Source: Pseudomonas flavescens
GTDB taxonomy: Bacteria; Pseudomonadota; Gammaproteobacteria; Pseudomonadales; Pseudomonadaceae
Length of the DNA stretch: 64,000 bases
Assembly (NCBI RefSeq): GCF_013408425.1
Contig: NZ_JACBYV010000001.1
Coordinates: 124,001 to 188,000 of the forward strand
Reading direction: 5' to 3'
The translations under genes and the position numbers were made by a program. The notes beneath the pieces were generated by a model. The model had not been told where the DNA came from and searched no databases. It saw nothing but the letters and a program-made list of their open reading frames with translations. Of the stretch, positions 47,077 through 56,076 are shown one piece after another (the stretch's first letter is position 1; each line of letters starts with the position of its first letter).

Positions 47077-47667
47077 TCACTTGCCGACGAGGCCGCTCAG
47101 CAGTAGTGCCTGATAGGCCGCATAGAGCGCCAGCGCCGCGAAGGCGGTGGCGGCCAGCCGACGGATCAGGGTGAGGGGCAGGCGATCAGCGGCGAAGTTG
47201 CCAGCCAGTACCACCGGCACGTTGGCGATCAGCATGCCCAGGGTGGTGCCGATGACCACCATGATGAAGTGTGGGTACTGGGCGGCGAGCATCACGGTGG
47301 CTACCTGGGTCTTGTCGCCCATTTCGGCCAGGAAGAAGGCGATCAGGGTGGTCAGGAATGGGCCGTAGCGTCTCAGGTTGGAGCTTTCGTCATCGTCGAG
47401 CTTGTCCGGAATCAGCGTCCACAGCGCCACGATGATGAACGAGGCGGCGAGTATCCAGCTGAGCAGCGCGGGCGAGAGCAGCCCCGCTACCCAGTTACCG
47501 ACCGCGCCAGCCACCAGGTGGTTGGCCAGCGTGGCAACCACCATGCCCCAGATGATCGGCCACGGCCTGCGGAAGCGCGCGGCCAGCAGCAACGCGAGCA
47601 GCTGCGTCTTATCGCCGATTTCCGCCAGGGCGACGATCAGGGTGGGAACGAAAAGAGATTCCAGCAT
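47077..47667 (-). CDS. TMEM165/GDT1 (UPF0016) family cation exporter, probably Mn2+
   Basis: A 196-residue inner-membrane protein with six predicted helices arranged as two inverted halves. Each half carries the family motif E-x-G-D-K-T (EIGDKT at residues 16-21, EMGDKT at 115-120), which binds Ca/Mn in homologues. Bacterial members export manganese. The long upstream leader contains a manganese riboswitch (47823-47909), strong independent support for an Mn role. No obvious partner gene. Confidence 0.92.
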   Translation of the reverse strand: MLESLFVPTLIVALAEIGDKTQLLALLLAARFRRPWPIIWGMVVATLANHLVAGAVGNWVAGLLSPALLSWILAASFIIVALWTLIPDKLDDDESSNLRRYGPFLTTLIAFFLAEMGDKTQVATVMLAAQYPHFIMVVIGTTLGMLIANVPVVLAGNFAADRLPLTLIRRLAATAFAALALYAAYQALLLSGLVGK

Positions 47668-47680
47668 CAGGTTTCCTAAA

Positions 47681-47816
47681 GGGGCGGGTAGACACGGCTA
47701 TGACACGTACAACCTTCCCGCCCCGGGTAAGGTGTTCGTGTCATAGGTCTTGTCAAACCCTGCGCGGCACTCGTGCTTGCTGTGGCCGAGTTGCGCAGAC
47801 CCGTCTTGGCGGGTCT
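47681..47816 (-). promoter_or_regulatory. Expression platform of the Mn riboswitch
   Basis: On the minus strand the aptamer is followed by AGACCCG-CCAAGA-CGGGTCT (47797-47816). Then comes a long imperfect hairpin closed by CTATGACACG/CGTGTCATAG (47698-47746). Its loop region contains GGGGCGGG (plus 47717-47724), exactly complementary to CCCGCCCC next to the ribosome-binding site (plus 47681-47688, ATG at 47667). The two pairings exclude each other, so this looks like translational control by RBS masking. Confidence 0.6.
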
Positions 47817-47822
47817 TGGGTC

Positions 47823-47909
47823 GCACGCACCATGGTCAACCGACCAAGTATGTTGATGCATGCCGGGCGAGCTGGCGCTCGCGGGAGACTACTCCCCTAG
47901 GACGCGCGC
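47823..47909 (-). promoter_or_regulatory. yybP-ykoY family manganese riboswitch aptamer
   Basis: Minus-strand sequence shows the two conserved loops of this family: GGGGAGTAG (plus 47889-47897) and TCAACATACT (plus 47848-47857). The closing helix P1 is GCGCGCG (47903-47909) with TGCGTGC (47823-47829). These loops form the Mn2+ site in known structures. It lies about 155 bases upstream of a GDT1-type exporter gene, the usual target, and should raise exporter expression when Mn2+ is high. Confidence 0.9.
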
Positions 47910-47970
47910 ATTCTGCCCAAGTGGGGCGCTTTGGGCAAGGCCTGCGCCGTTGTGCCGCAGGCCCGATGCG

Positions 47971-48969
47971 TCAGCGGCTGAGCGCCTGGTAGATGCGGAA
48001 GCCCTCGGCATCGGCCAGGGTGTGGCAGGTGCCGATATGCTGTTCGATCAGGGGCTGGTATTTGAGGAAACGGTTGGCCACCAGGCGAATCTGCCCACCC
48101 TTGCGCAGATGCTTGCCGGCCTGGCGCAACAAGTCCTCGCTGGCCTGATAGTGGGTGTGCACGCCCTGGTGGAAGGGCGGGTTGCTGAGGATCGCGCTCA
48201 ACTCCGAGGGCGCCGCGGCGATGCCATCACCGCTGATGACGTCGGCTTCCAGGCCGTTCGCGGCAAGGGTCAGGCGGCTGCTGGCGACGGCGAACGCATC
48301 GACGTCCAGCAGGGTGACGTGGCTGTGCGGATAGCGACGTTTGAGCACCGCGCCGAGTACGCCGGCGCCACAGCCGAAGTCCAGCAGATGACCGCTCGGC
48401 AGCTCCTCCAGATGGTCGAGCAGCAGGGCGCTGCCGATATCCAGCCGGCCGTGACTGAACACGCCTGGAAGGGTGATCACCTCCAGCGGGCCGTCATCGA
48501 GCGGCAGTGTGTAGCGCTGCGCCAGTGCGCAGAGGTCCGGGGTGGCAGGGGCCTGATCCACGCGCACTTGCCAGAGCTGGCAATGACGTGCGCTGTCGAG
48601 CTTGCGCGGCGTGCCATAAGCGGCCATCTGTTTGGCCGCACGCTCGACACCTGCGCGCTTCTCACCGACCAGATAGAGCACGCCGCCTGGCAGGCGGGCC
48701 GCCAGAGCGTCGAGCAGGTAACCGGTCAGCTCGCGGGACTTGGGCAGAAACAGCACGGCAGAGTCGAAGCTGGCCTGCGGCGGGGCCACGCCAAACGAGC
48801 TGCGTTCGGCGAAGCGCGCTTCGAGTCGGCCGTGGTCGCCGGCGTGCCAACTCCAGCCAAGGGCGTGTGGCAGTTGTCCGAGTAGGTCATCGGCCGGGAG
48901 CCCTGCGAGCAGCATCGGGCCGTTGAACAGCTCGGCCTGACGCAGCAGCACTTCACTTCGCGGATCCAT
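47971..48969 (-). CDS. rsmC: 16S rRNA (guanine(1207)-N2)-methyltransferase
   Basis: Methylates G1207 of 16S rRNA. The 332-residue protein has an N-terminal pseudo-MTase domain and a C-terminal SAM-binding domain. The latter contains [17 protein letters not shown] (motif I) and the catalytic NPPFHQG (motif IV, N-P-P-F). The ATG at 48969 has GGGGGAG upstream; a longer frame adds 20 residues. It could in principle be the related RlmG, but the length and NPPFHQG context favour RsmC. Confidence 0.9.
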   Translation of the reverse strand: MDPRSEVLLRQAELFNGPMLLAGLPADDLLGQLPHALGWSWHAGDHGRLEARFAERSSFGVAPPQASFDSAVLFLPKSRELTGYLLDALAARLPGGVLYLVGEKRAGVERAAKQMAAYGTPRKLDSARHCQLWQVRVDQAPATPDLCALAQRYTLPLDDGPLEVITLPGVFSHGRLDIGSALLLDHLEELPSGHLLDFGCGAGVLGAVLKRRYPHSHVTLLDVDAFAVASSRLTLAANGLEADVISGDGIAAAPSELSAILSNPPFHQGVHTHYQASEDLLRQAGKHLRKGGQIRLVANRFLKYQPLIEQHIGTCHTLADAEGFRIYQALSR

Positions 48970-49053
48970 GAGATCTCCCCCGGCAAAAGCGCGAAGGGTA
49001 GGGGCGCCAGCTTCAAGCTGCAAGCCCAAAGCCGACGGAGAACGGAAGAGCCC

Positions 49054-50019
49054 TCAGTTCACCTGACGTATTGCCTGGCCTGACAGAAAGCCTGCGGCAT
49101 TTTCTGCCAGTTGCCCGACGATCCGCTGGCGCGCCTCGCGACTGCCCCAGGCGCTGTGCGGGGTGACGATCAGGCGAGGAATGTCGGCAGCCAGCAGCGG
49201 GTTGCCATCGCGCGGTGGTTCCTGGGTCAGCACATCGGTGGCTGCGCCGCCGAGCTTGCCGGCACGCAGGGCATCGGCCAGGGCCTGCTCGTCGATGAGG
49301 CCCCCACGCGCGGTATTGATCACGAAAGCGCCGGGCTTGAGCAGGCCCAGTTCGCGGGCGGTGATCAGGTTGCGGGTCTGCTCGGTCAGCGGGCAATGCA
49401 GGGTCAGTGCGTCGACCTGGGGCAGCAGCTCATCGAGCGGCAGGCGATCCGCCCGCGGTGGGCGGCCTGGCAGTTGCCCGTAGAGCACGCGCATGCCGAA
49501 GGCTTCGGCCAGCCGGGCGACGGCGCCCCCCAGTTCACCGTGGCCGAGCATACCCAGGGTCTTGCCTTCGAGCTCGACGATCGGGTGGTCGAGCAGGCAG
49601 AACATCGGCGATTGCTGCCAGCGACCGGCGCGGATGTCACGCTGGTACTCCGCCAGGCTGGTGGCCAGGGCGAGTAGCAGGGTGAGGGTGTGCTGCGCGA
49701 CCGAGGGGGTGCCGTAGCCCTGGCAGTTGCAGACGGCGACGCCACGGCTGCGGGCGGCATCCAGGTCGACATTGTTGGTGCCGGTGGCGCTTACCAGTAC
49801 CAGTTGGAGATCCGGGCAGGCGCCGAGCACCGAGGCGTCGATCACTGCCTTGTTGACGATGGCCACGCGGGCGCCCTGCAGTCGTTCGATGACCTGTTCC
49901 GAGGTACTCCGCTCGTGGAGCACCAGCTCGGCGAACTGCTCGTGCAGTGGAGTCATGTCCAGATCGCCCAGATCGAGGGAGCGATAGTCGAGAAATACTG
50001 CGCGGCCGGTTTTACTCAT
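49054..50019 (-). CDS. D-2-hydroxyacid dehydrogenase (glycerate dehydrogenase-like)
   Basis: A 321-residue NAD(P)-dependent dehydrogenase. The Rossmann motif is GMLGHGELGGAVA, and the catalytic Arg, Glu and His are in NTARGGLID, TQEPP and VTPHSAWGS. The family reduces hydroxypyruvate, glyoxylate or other 2-oxoacids. The substrate here is not certain; the HprA-like overall pattern suggests hydroxypyruvate. The ATG at 50019 has AAAGGT upstream. Confidence 0.9.
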   Translation of the reverse strand: MSKTGRAVFLDYRSLDLGDLDMTPLHEQFAELVLHERSTSEQVIERLQGARVAIVNKAVIDASVLGACPDLQLVLVSATGTNNVDLDAARSRGVAVCNCQGYGTPSVAQHTLTLLLALATSLAEYQRDIRAGRWQQSPMFCLLDHPIVELEGKTLGMLGHGELGGAVARLAEAFGMRVLYGQLPGRPPRADRLPLDELLPQVDALTLHCPLTEQTRNLITARELGLLKPGAFVINTARGGLIDEQALADALRAGKLGGAATDVLTQEPPRDGNPLLAADIPRLIVTPHSAWGSREARQRIVGQLAENAAGFLSGQAIRQVN

Positions 50020-50162
50020 CAGCTGTACCTTTCTGGCGTTCTTGTCGGGAGGTAAAGTGCAGCCTATCAGAACCTCTACGCCACTGGCGGCGGCTTGACC
50101 CGCGAGGGCCACGACTGGACCGCCGAGTGCCGAACACCGTTTGAAGCCGATGCGGAGCCGTT

Positions 50163-50792
50163 ATGTACTGGATGGAATTCTTCACCGTTGCCCTGATCCA
50201 CCTGCTGGCAGTGGCCAGCCCCGGGCCGGACTTCGCCATCGTGGTGCGAGAGAGCGTCGCGCACGGACGCCGCACGGGTGTGTTCTGCGCGCTGGGCGTG
50301 GGCATGGGGATCTTCGTTCACGTGGCATATTCGCTGCTGGGTATCGGCCTGATCGTTTCCCAGTCCATCGTACTGTTCAATGCCTTGAAGTGGCTGGCAG
50401 CCGCCTATCTGCTGTACATCGGCTTCAAGGCACTGCGCGCCAGGCCGGCCACTGCGGCTGCCGCCCGGAACCAGGCTCCAGCGCTTGCGCGCACGCGCCG
50501 CGGGGCCTTCGTCACGGGCTTCGTCACCAATGGCCTGAACCCCAAGGCAACGCTGTTCTTCCTGTCGCTGTTCACCGTGGTGATCAACCCCCACACGCCG
50601 CTGCTGGTTCAGGGCGGTTACGGCGTTTACCTGGCAGTGGCAACCGCATCGTGGTTCTGCCTGGTGGCCATGCTCTTCAGCCATCAGCGGGTGCGTGATG
50701 GTTTTGCCCGCATGGGGCACTGGTTCGATCGCCTGATGGGCGCGGTGCTGGTCGGTCTGGGTATCAAGCTGGCCTTCACCGAGCTGAAGTGA
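50163..50792 (+). CDS. LysE/RhtB family amino acid exporter
   Basis: A 209-residue membrane protein with five to six helices. The start MYWMEFFTVALIHLLAVASPGPDFAIVVRESVAHGRRTG contains the conserved PGPDF motif of the RhtB/LysE family. FVTNGLNPKATLFFLSLF is the second conserved block. The substrate (threonine, homoserine, lysine or others) cannot be told. GGAG precedes the ATG by six bases. Divergent from the dehydrogenase gene. Confidence 0.92.
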   Translation: MYWMEFFTVALIHLLAVASPGPDFAIVVRESVAHGRRTGVFCALGVGMGIFVHVAYSLLGIGLIVSQSIVLFNALKWLAAAYLLYIGFKALRARPATAAAARNQAPALARTRRGAFVTGFVTNGLNPKATLFFLSLFTVVINPHTPLLVQGGYGVYLAVATASWFCLVAMLFSHQRVRDGFARMGHWFDRLMGAVLVGLGIKLAFTELK

Positions 50793-50824
50793 GGAGCACG
50801 GGAGTGCTCCTGCTTCACTGAGCG

Positions 50825-52000
50825 TCAGATGATTTCCACGGCGATTGCCGTCGCCTCGCCACCGCCAATGCACAGCGAGGCGATGCCACGCGTGCCGCCG
50901 GTCTGGCGCAGCGCGTTGATCAGCGTGATGATGATCCGCGAGCCGGTCGAACCCACCGGGTGACCCTGGGCGCAGGCGCCGCCGTATATGTTCACCTTGT
51001 CGTGATCGAGGCCGTGTTCGCGGATGGCCAGCAGGCTGACCATGGCGAAGGCTTCGTTGATTTCGAACAGATCGACCTCATCCTTGTGCCAGCCGACCTT
51101 GCGCAGCAGGTTGCCGATGGCGCCGATCGGGGCAAGGGTGAACTCGCTGGGATCCTGGCTCTGCGTGGCGTGCGCGACGATTCGTGCCAGCGGTTTGAGG
51201 CCGCGCGCCGTGGCCTGTTCGGCACTCATCAGCAGCAGCGCGCTGGCACCATCGGAGATCGAACTGGCGTTGGCCGCGGTAATGCTGCCGTCCTTGCCAA
51301 AGGCTGGCTTGAGAGCAGGAATACGCTCGATCCTGGCACTCAGGGGCTGCTCGTCTTCACTCACCCGTACGTCGCCCTGGCGGGTGCTCAGGGTGACGGG
51401 CACGATCTCGTCGGCCAGCAGCCCTGTGGCCATGGCATGCTGCGCGCGGCGCAGCGATTCGATGGCATAGGCATCCATGGCTTCGCGGGTGATGCCATGG
51501 CTATCAGCGGTTTCCTGAGCGAAAGAGCCCATCAGACGGCCCGTGCGGGCATCCTCCAGGCCATCGAAGAACATGTGGTCCTTGACCTCGCCATGGCCCA
51601 TGCGCAGGCCTCCACGGGCCTTCGGCAGGAGGTACGGGGCGTTGGACATGCTTTCCATGCCGCCGGCGATCATCACCTCGTTGCTGCCAGCCTTGATCAG
51701 ATCGTGGGCCAGCATCACGGCTTTCATGCCCGAGCCACAAAGCTTGTTGAGGGTGGTGCAGCCTGTGGCACTGGGCAGCCCGGCGGCCAGGGATGCCTGG
51801 CGGGCCGGCCCCTGCTTGAGCCCCGCGGGCAGAACGCAGCCCATGATCACTTCCTGCACATCGGCCGGCGCTATACCTGCCTTGGCTACCGCGGCGCGAA
51901 TCGCCGCAGCCCCCAGTTCAACGGCGCTGAGTGTCGACAGGCTGCCCTGAAAACCACCCATGGGCGTACGAGCGCCGCTGACGATGACGATCTCTGACAT
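50825..52000 (-). CDS. Acetyl-CoA acetyltransferase (thiolase)
   Basis: A 391-residue thiolase. The nucleophile Cys88 is in TLNKLCGSGMK. The C-terminal motifs are NEAFA, GHPVGSTGSR (catalytic His) and CIGGGEA (second Cys). Its closest type is the AtoB-like biosynthetic/degradative acetoacetyl-CoA thiolase rather than FadA. It is divergent from the acyl-CoA ligase, suggesting a shared role in fatty acid or short-chain acyl metabolism. Confidence 0.93.
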   Translation of the reverse strand: MSEIVIVSGARTPMGGFQGSLSTLSAVELGAAAIRAAVAKAGIAPADVQEVIMGCVLPAGLKQGPARQASLAAGLPSATGCTTLNKLCGSGMKAVMLAHDLIKAGSNEVMIAGGMESMSNAPYLLPKARGGLRMGHGEVKDHMFFDGLEDARTGRLMGSFAQETADSHGITREAMDAYAIESLRRAQHAMATGLLADEIVPVTLSTRQGDVRVSEDEQPLSARIERIPALKPAFGKDGSITAANASSISDGASALLLMSAEQATARGLKPLARIVAHATQSQDPSEFTLAPIGAIGNLLRKVGWHKDEVDLFEINEAFAMVSLLAIREHGLDHDKVNIYGGACAQGHPVGSTGSRIIITLINALRQTGGTRGIASLCIGGGEATAIAVEII

Positions 52001-52168
52001 GCTCTACCTCGTTCTAGTTGGTTATGGCGAAACCTGCATGGCGGTTCCAGCATGACGGCAGAATCATCCTTTCGGCTGATTGAACGGGCGCGCGCCCGCG
52101 CTACCGTCGGCCAGAGTGCCAAGACACTCAGGCTTCGCTACCAACAATAGTCCAGAACAGGTGAGCCC

Positions 52169-53851
52169 ATGCTGCAGACCCGCATCATTCCTCCCGCTGC
52201 CAATGCCCATCAATACCCACTGCTGATCAAGCACCTGCTGCTCTCCGGCTGTCGCTACGAGAAAACCCGCGAGATCGTCTACCGGGACACCCTGCGCTAC
52301 AGCTACGCGACCTTCGCCGAGCGGGTGGCTCGCCTGGCCAACGTGCTTGCTCAGGCAGGGGTCAAGGCCGGGGACACGGTAGCGGTCATGGACTGGGACA
52401 GCCATCGTTATCTGGAGTGCATGTTCGCGGTGCCGATGATCGGTGCGGTGCTGCATACCATCAACATCCGTCTGTCACCCGAGCAGATCCTTTACACCAT
52501 GAACCACGCCGATGACCGTTTCGTGCTGGTCAACAGTGATTTCGTGGCGCTTTATCAGGGCATTGCCGATCAGCTCACCGGTGTCACCGGTACGCTGCTG
52601 CTGACCGACGCTGACGATTGCCGTGCAGCGCTTCCCAACCTGCTCGGCGAGTACGAGAGCCTGCTCGCGGCAGCCAGCCCGGTATACGAGTTCGTCGACT
52701 TCGACGAGAACTCCGTGGCCACCACCTTCTACACCACGGGGACCACCGGCAACCCCAAGGGCGTGTACTTCACCCATCGGCAACTGGTGCTGCACACCCT
52801 GTCCATGGCCTGCACGGTCGGCAGCCTGGACAGCATCCGCCTGATGGGCAGCGACGATGTCTACATGCCGATCACGCCGATGTTCCACGTGCATGCCTGG
52901 GGCGTGCCCTATGTCGCCACCCTGCTGGGGGTCAAGCAGGTCTATCCGGGGCGTTACGAGCCGGAAATGCTCTGCAAGCTGATCAAGGGCGAGCGGGTGA
53001 CCTTCTCCCACTGCGTGCCGACCATCCTGCAGATGCTGCTCGGCGCCCCGGGCGCCCAGGGATACGATTTCAAGGGGTTGAAGATCATCATCGGGGGCAG
53101 CGCCCTGAATCGCACCCTCTACGATGCGGCCAAGGCCAGCGGCATTCAGCTCACGGCAGCCTATGGCATGTCGGAAACCTGCCCGCTGATTTCCTGTGGT
53201 TACCTCAACGAGGAGTTGCTGGCGGGCAGTGAGGACGAGCGCATCACCTACCGCATCAAGGCGGGTATTCCAGTCCCACTGGTCGAGGCGGCGATCATGG
53301 ACGCCGACGGCCAGCAGTTACCAGCCGATGGCGAAACCCAGGGTGAACTGGTGTTGCGCTCCCCCTGGCTGACCCAGGGCTATTACCGCGAACCGGACAA
53401 GAGCGAGGAGCTGTGGGCTCATGGCTGGCTGCACACCGGCGATGTGGCGACTCTGGACGCCATGGGCTTCATCGAGATTCGTGACCGCATCAAGGATGTG
53501 ATCAAGACCGGTGGCGAGTGGATATCTTCCCTGGAACTGGAAGACCTGATCAGCCGTCATCCCGCAGTGCGTGAAGTCGCGGTGGTTGGCGTGGCCGATC
53601 CGCAGTGGGGCGAGCGCCCGTTCGCATTGGTGGTGGCGAAGGAGGGGCAGGAGATGGACGCGAGGATTCTCAAGGAGCACCTCAAGCCTTTCGTCGAGCA
53701 GGGCCACATCAACAAGTGGGCGATTCCCACTCAGATCGCCCTTGTTACCGAAGTTCCCAAGACCAGTGTGGGCAAGCTGGACAAAAAGCGCATTCGCGTC
53801 GACATCGTGCAGTGGCAGGCGGCAGGAAGTGGGTTTCTGTCGACCCTGTAA
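52169..53851 (+). CDS. Fatty-acyl-CoA ligase (AlkK-like)
   Basis: An ANL-superfamily enzyme of 560 residues that activates a carboxylic acid, probably a medium- or long-chain fatty acid, via an acyl-adenylate. The P-loop [11 protein letters not shown] is at about residue 191, AYGMSETCP near residue 331 and the hinge [15 protein letters not shown] near residue 440. The pattern recalls P. putida AlkK-type ligases. It is preceded by AGGTGAG and lies just upstream of the DUF1302/DUF1329 pair. Confidence 0.92.
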   Translation: MLQTRIIPPAANAHQYPLLIKHLLLSGCRYEKTREIVYRDTLRYSYATFAERVARLANVLAQAGVKAGDTVAVMDWDSHRYLECMFAVPMIGAVLHTINIRLSPEQILYTMNHADDRFVLVNSDFVALYQGIADQLTGVTGTLLLTDADDCRAALPNLLGEYESLLAAASPVYEFVDFDENSVATTFYTTGTTGNPKGVYFTHRQLVLHTLSMACTVGSLDSIRLMGSDDVYMPITPMFHVHAWGVPYVATLLGVKQVYPGRYEPEMLCKLIKGERVTFSHCVPTILQMLLGAPGAQGYDFKGLKIIIGGSALNRTLYDAAKASGIQLTAAYGMSETCPLISCGYLNEELLAGSEDERITYRIKAGIPVPLVEAAIMDADGQQLPADGETQGELVLRSPWLTQGYYREPDKSEELWAHGWLHTGDVATLDAMGFIEIRDRIKDVIKTGGEWISSLELEDLISRHPAVREVAVVGVADPQWGERPFALVVAKEGQEMDARILKEHLKPFVEQGHINKWAIPTQIALVTEVPKTSVGKLDKKRIRVDIVQWQAAGSGFLSTL

Positions 53852-53876
53852 GGCACGAATTTCAACGGCGAAAATG

Positions 53877-53890
53877 TGACTGATCAGTCA
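53877..53890. promoter_or_regulatory. Palindromic motif TGACTGATCAGTCA
   Basis: A perfect 14-base palindrome 26 bases after the ligase stop and about 190 bases upstream of the DUF1302 gene. Its 12-base core recurs with one mismatch at 53950-53961. Candidate operator. Confidence 0.5.
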
Positions 53891-53941
53891 AACAAGCGTT
53901 TGGCTTGCTAATTGCTGGATTCGAGCCATTCTTGGCTTGTC

Positions 53942-53961
53942 ACGGATGGGACTGATCCGTC
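53942..53961. promoter_or_regulatory. Second copy of the palindromic motif plus inverted repeat
   Basis: GACTGATCCGTC (53950-53961) differs from the 53878-53889 copy at one base. It also lies inside an ACGGAT-N7-ATCCGT inverted repeat (53942-53960). The spacing between copies is 72 bases, nearly seven helical turns. Confidence 0.45.
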
Positions 53962-54006
53962 GAAACCTGCGAGCCAGAGTGTCTCGAGCACTGTAAATCA
54001 CTCTTT

Positions 54007-54041
54007 CGGGTGATCACCCGGCAAGGCTCGCTGGCTATAGT
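54007..54041 (+). promoter_or_regulatory. Candidate DUF1302 promoter with overlapping palindrome
   Basis: CGGGTGATCACCCG (54007-54020) is a perfect 14-base palindrome where a -35 box would lie for TATAGT at 54036-54041. This is 37 bases before the DUF1302 ATG. A protein bound there should block or replace the -35 contact. Confidence 0.45.
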
Positions 54042-54077
54042 CAATCAGCCATAACAAAAACAAATGGAGTAGCGTCG

Positions 54078-56048
54078 ATGACCAACACAACAAGGCCGTT
54101 CTGGCGTCTGGCAAAACTGCCGCTGGCCGTCAGCCTCGCATCAGCTCTCGCCAGCCCGGCATTCGCCGTCAATTTCAATATCGGGGAGATCGAAGGGCAA
54201 TTCGATTCGTCGCTGTCGGTAGGGGCCAGTTGGTCGACGTCCAAAGCTGACAAGAATCTGATCGGTGTCAACAACGGTGGTTACGGGCTTTCGCAAACCA
54301 CTGACGATGGCCGGTTGAACTTCAAGCGTGGCGAGACCTTCTCGAAGATCTTCAAAGGTATCCACGATCTCGAACTCAAGTATGGGGATACTGGTGTTTT
54401 CGTACGTGGCAAGTATTGGTACGACTTCGAACTCAAGGACGAGGGTCGCGAGTTCAAGGACATCAGTGATTCCAACCGCAAGGAAGGCGCCAAGTCTTCT
54501 GGCGGCGAGCTGCTCGATGCATTCGTCTACCACAATTACAGCATCGCCGATCAGCCCGGTACCGTGCGTCTGGGCAAGCAGGTAGTCAGCTGGGGCGAAA
54601 GTACCTTCATCCAGAACAGCATCAATGCGATCAACCCGGTAGACGTCGCTGCGTTCCGCCGTCCCGGTGCCGAGGTCAAGGAGGGGCTGATTCCGGTCAA
54701 CATGTTCTACGTGTCGCAAAGCCTGACCGATAATCTGTCTGCGGAGTTCTTCTATCAGCTGGAGTGGGACCAGACCGTCGTCGACAACTGCGGCACCTTC
54801 TTCTCGCAGCCTGACGTTTACGCGGATGGCTGTAGCGACAACCTGGCCGTTCTCAGTCCTGCCCTCGGGTCGCTGTCAGGGTTCGGTGCCGCGGCTGGCG
54901 CAGGCTATCGCACCACCTCCGAAGGGGTGATCGTTCCTCGCGGTGCCGACAGAGATGCCCGTGACGATGGTCAGTTCGGCCTCGCGCTGCGTTGGTACGC
55001 GCAGGAGCTGGATACCGAGTTCGGTGCCTATTTCATGAATTATCACAGCCGTGCGCCGATCTTCAGCGGACAGGCAGCTTCCGCGGCAACAGTAGCTGCT
55101 GCACGGTCAGCGCCTACCGGGCTGGCTACTTCATTGATATCGGCCCGCTGTGCGACGCTCGGGGCTACATGCGCCACGCCAGGAGGGTTGGCCGCGGTCA
55201 GGAATGCCGTGCTTTCCAGCGCCCAATTCCAGACTGCCGCTACAGGTCTGGCGTCTGCTGCGATTGCGGGCAATAGCCGTTACTTTATCGAATACCCTGA
55301 AGATATCCGTCTTTATGGGTTGAGCTTCTCCACCACGTTGCCGACAGGCACCGCTTGGAGTGGTGAAATCAGTTACCGGCCGAATGCCCCCGTACAAATC
55401 AACTCGACCGACATTCTCTTTGGTGGTTTGACCCTTATCGACCCATCCGTATCGCCGATCCAGGCAGTCGCGGGGCAGGACAGTCACGGTTACCGCCGCA
55501 AGGAAATCACCCAGCTGCAAACCACGTTCACTCACTTCTTCGACCAGGTCATGGGTGCAGCCCGTATGACCGTCGTCGGTGAAGTCGGCTGGACGCACGT
55601 CGGCGGCCTGGAGAGTGTTTCGGAAATCCGCTACGGCCGCGATCCCGTATTCGGCCCAGGCCCATTGGCGGGCGGGCGTTGCCAGTCGCTCAACGCTAGC
55701 ACCATCGGTGCAGGCGATGCGCGGAACGTCAGCCGCTACTGCGAAAACGATGGTTTCACCACCTCCGATTCGTGGGGCTATCGCATGCGGGCCATCTGGG
55801 ATTACAACGATGCATTCGCCGGCGTGAACCTCAAGCCCAACGTGGCCTGGTCCCATGACGTGAAGGGTTATTCCCCAGGCCCAGGTGCCAACTTCGAAGA
55901 AGGCCGCAAGGCCGTCAGCCTGGGCGTCGATGCCGAGTACCAGAACACCTACACGGCCAGCCTCGCCTACACCAACTTCTTCGGTGGTGACTATAGCGTG
56001 CAGGACGATCGCGACTTCGTCGCCCTCAGCTTCGGCATGAACTTCTAA
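54078..56048 (+). CDS. DUF1302 outer-membrane protein
   Basis: A 656-residue protein. The signal peptide ends ALASPAFA, followed by VNFNIGEIEGQFDSSLSVGASW and alternating beta strands of a barrel, as in DUF1302 proteins. It ends in Phe, as outer-membrane proteins usually do. A loop of about 80 residues (roughly residues 333-410, FSGQAASAATVAAARS...) is rich in Ala, Ser and Thr and may be surface exposed. DUF1302 and DUF1329 genes occur together, often with lipid-related genes; the substrate is unknown. GGAG lies upstream of the ATG. Confidence 0.9.
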   Translation: MTNTTRPFWRLAKLPLAVSLASALASPAFAVNFNIGEIEGQFDSSLSVGASWSTSKADKNLIGVNNGGYGLSQTTDDGRLNFKRGETFSKIFKGIHDLELKYGDTGVFVRGKYWYDFELKDEGREFKDISDSNRKEGAKSSGGELLDAFVYHNYSIADQPGTVRLGKQVVSWGESTFIQNSINAINPVDVAAFRRPGAEVKEGLIPVNMFYVSQSLTDNLSAEFFYQLEWDQTVVDNCGTFFSQPDVYADGCSDNLAVLSPALGSLSGFGAAAGAGYRTTSEGVIVPRGADRDARDDGQFGLALRWYAQELDTEFGAYFMNYHSRAPIFSGQAASAATVAAARSAPTGLATSLISARCATLGATCATPGGLAAVRNAVLSSAQFQTAATGLASAAIAGNSRYFIEYPEDIRLYGLSFSTTLPTGTAWSGEISYRPNAPVQINSTDILFGGLTLIDPSVSPIQAVAGQDSHGYRRKEITQLQTTFTHFFDQVMGAARMTVVGEVGWTHVGGLESVSEIRYGRDPVFGPGPLAGGRCQSLNASTIGAGDARNVSRYCENDGFTTSDSWGYRMRAIWDYNDAFAGVNLKPNVAWSHDVKGYSPGPGANFEEGRKAVSLGVDAEYQNTYTASLAYTNFFGGDYSVQDDRDFVALSFGMNF

Positions 56049-56076
56049 GCGCCCGTATTCATAGGAAAATGCATTT

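Noticed and set aside
53852..54077. CRISPR-like or direct-repeat array from the TGATC motifs
   Set aside because: Only three short, non-identical palindromes with unequal spacing; operator sites fit better.
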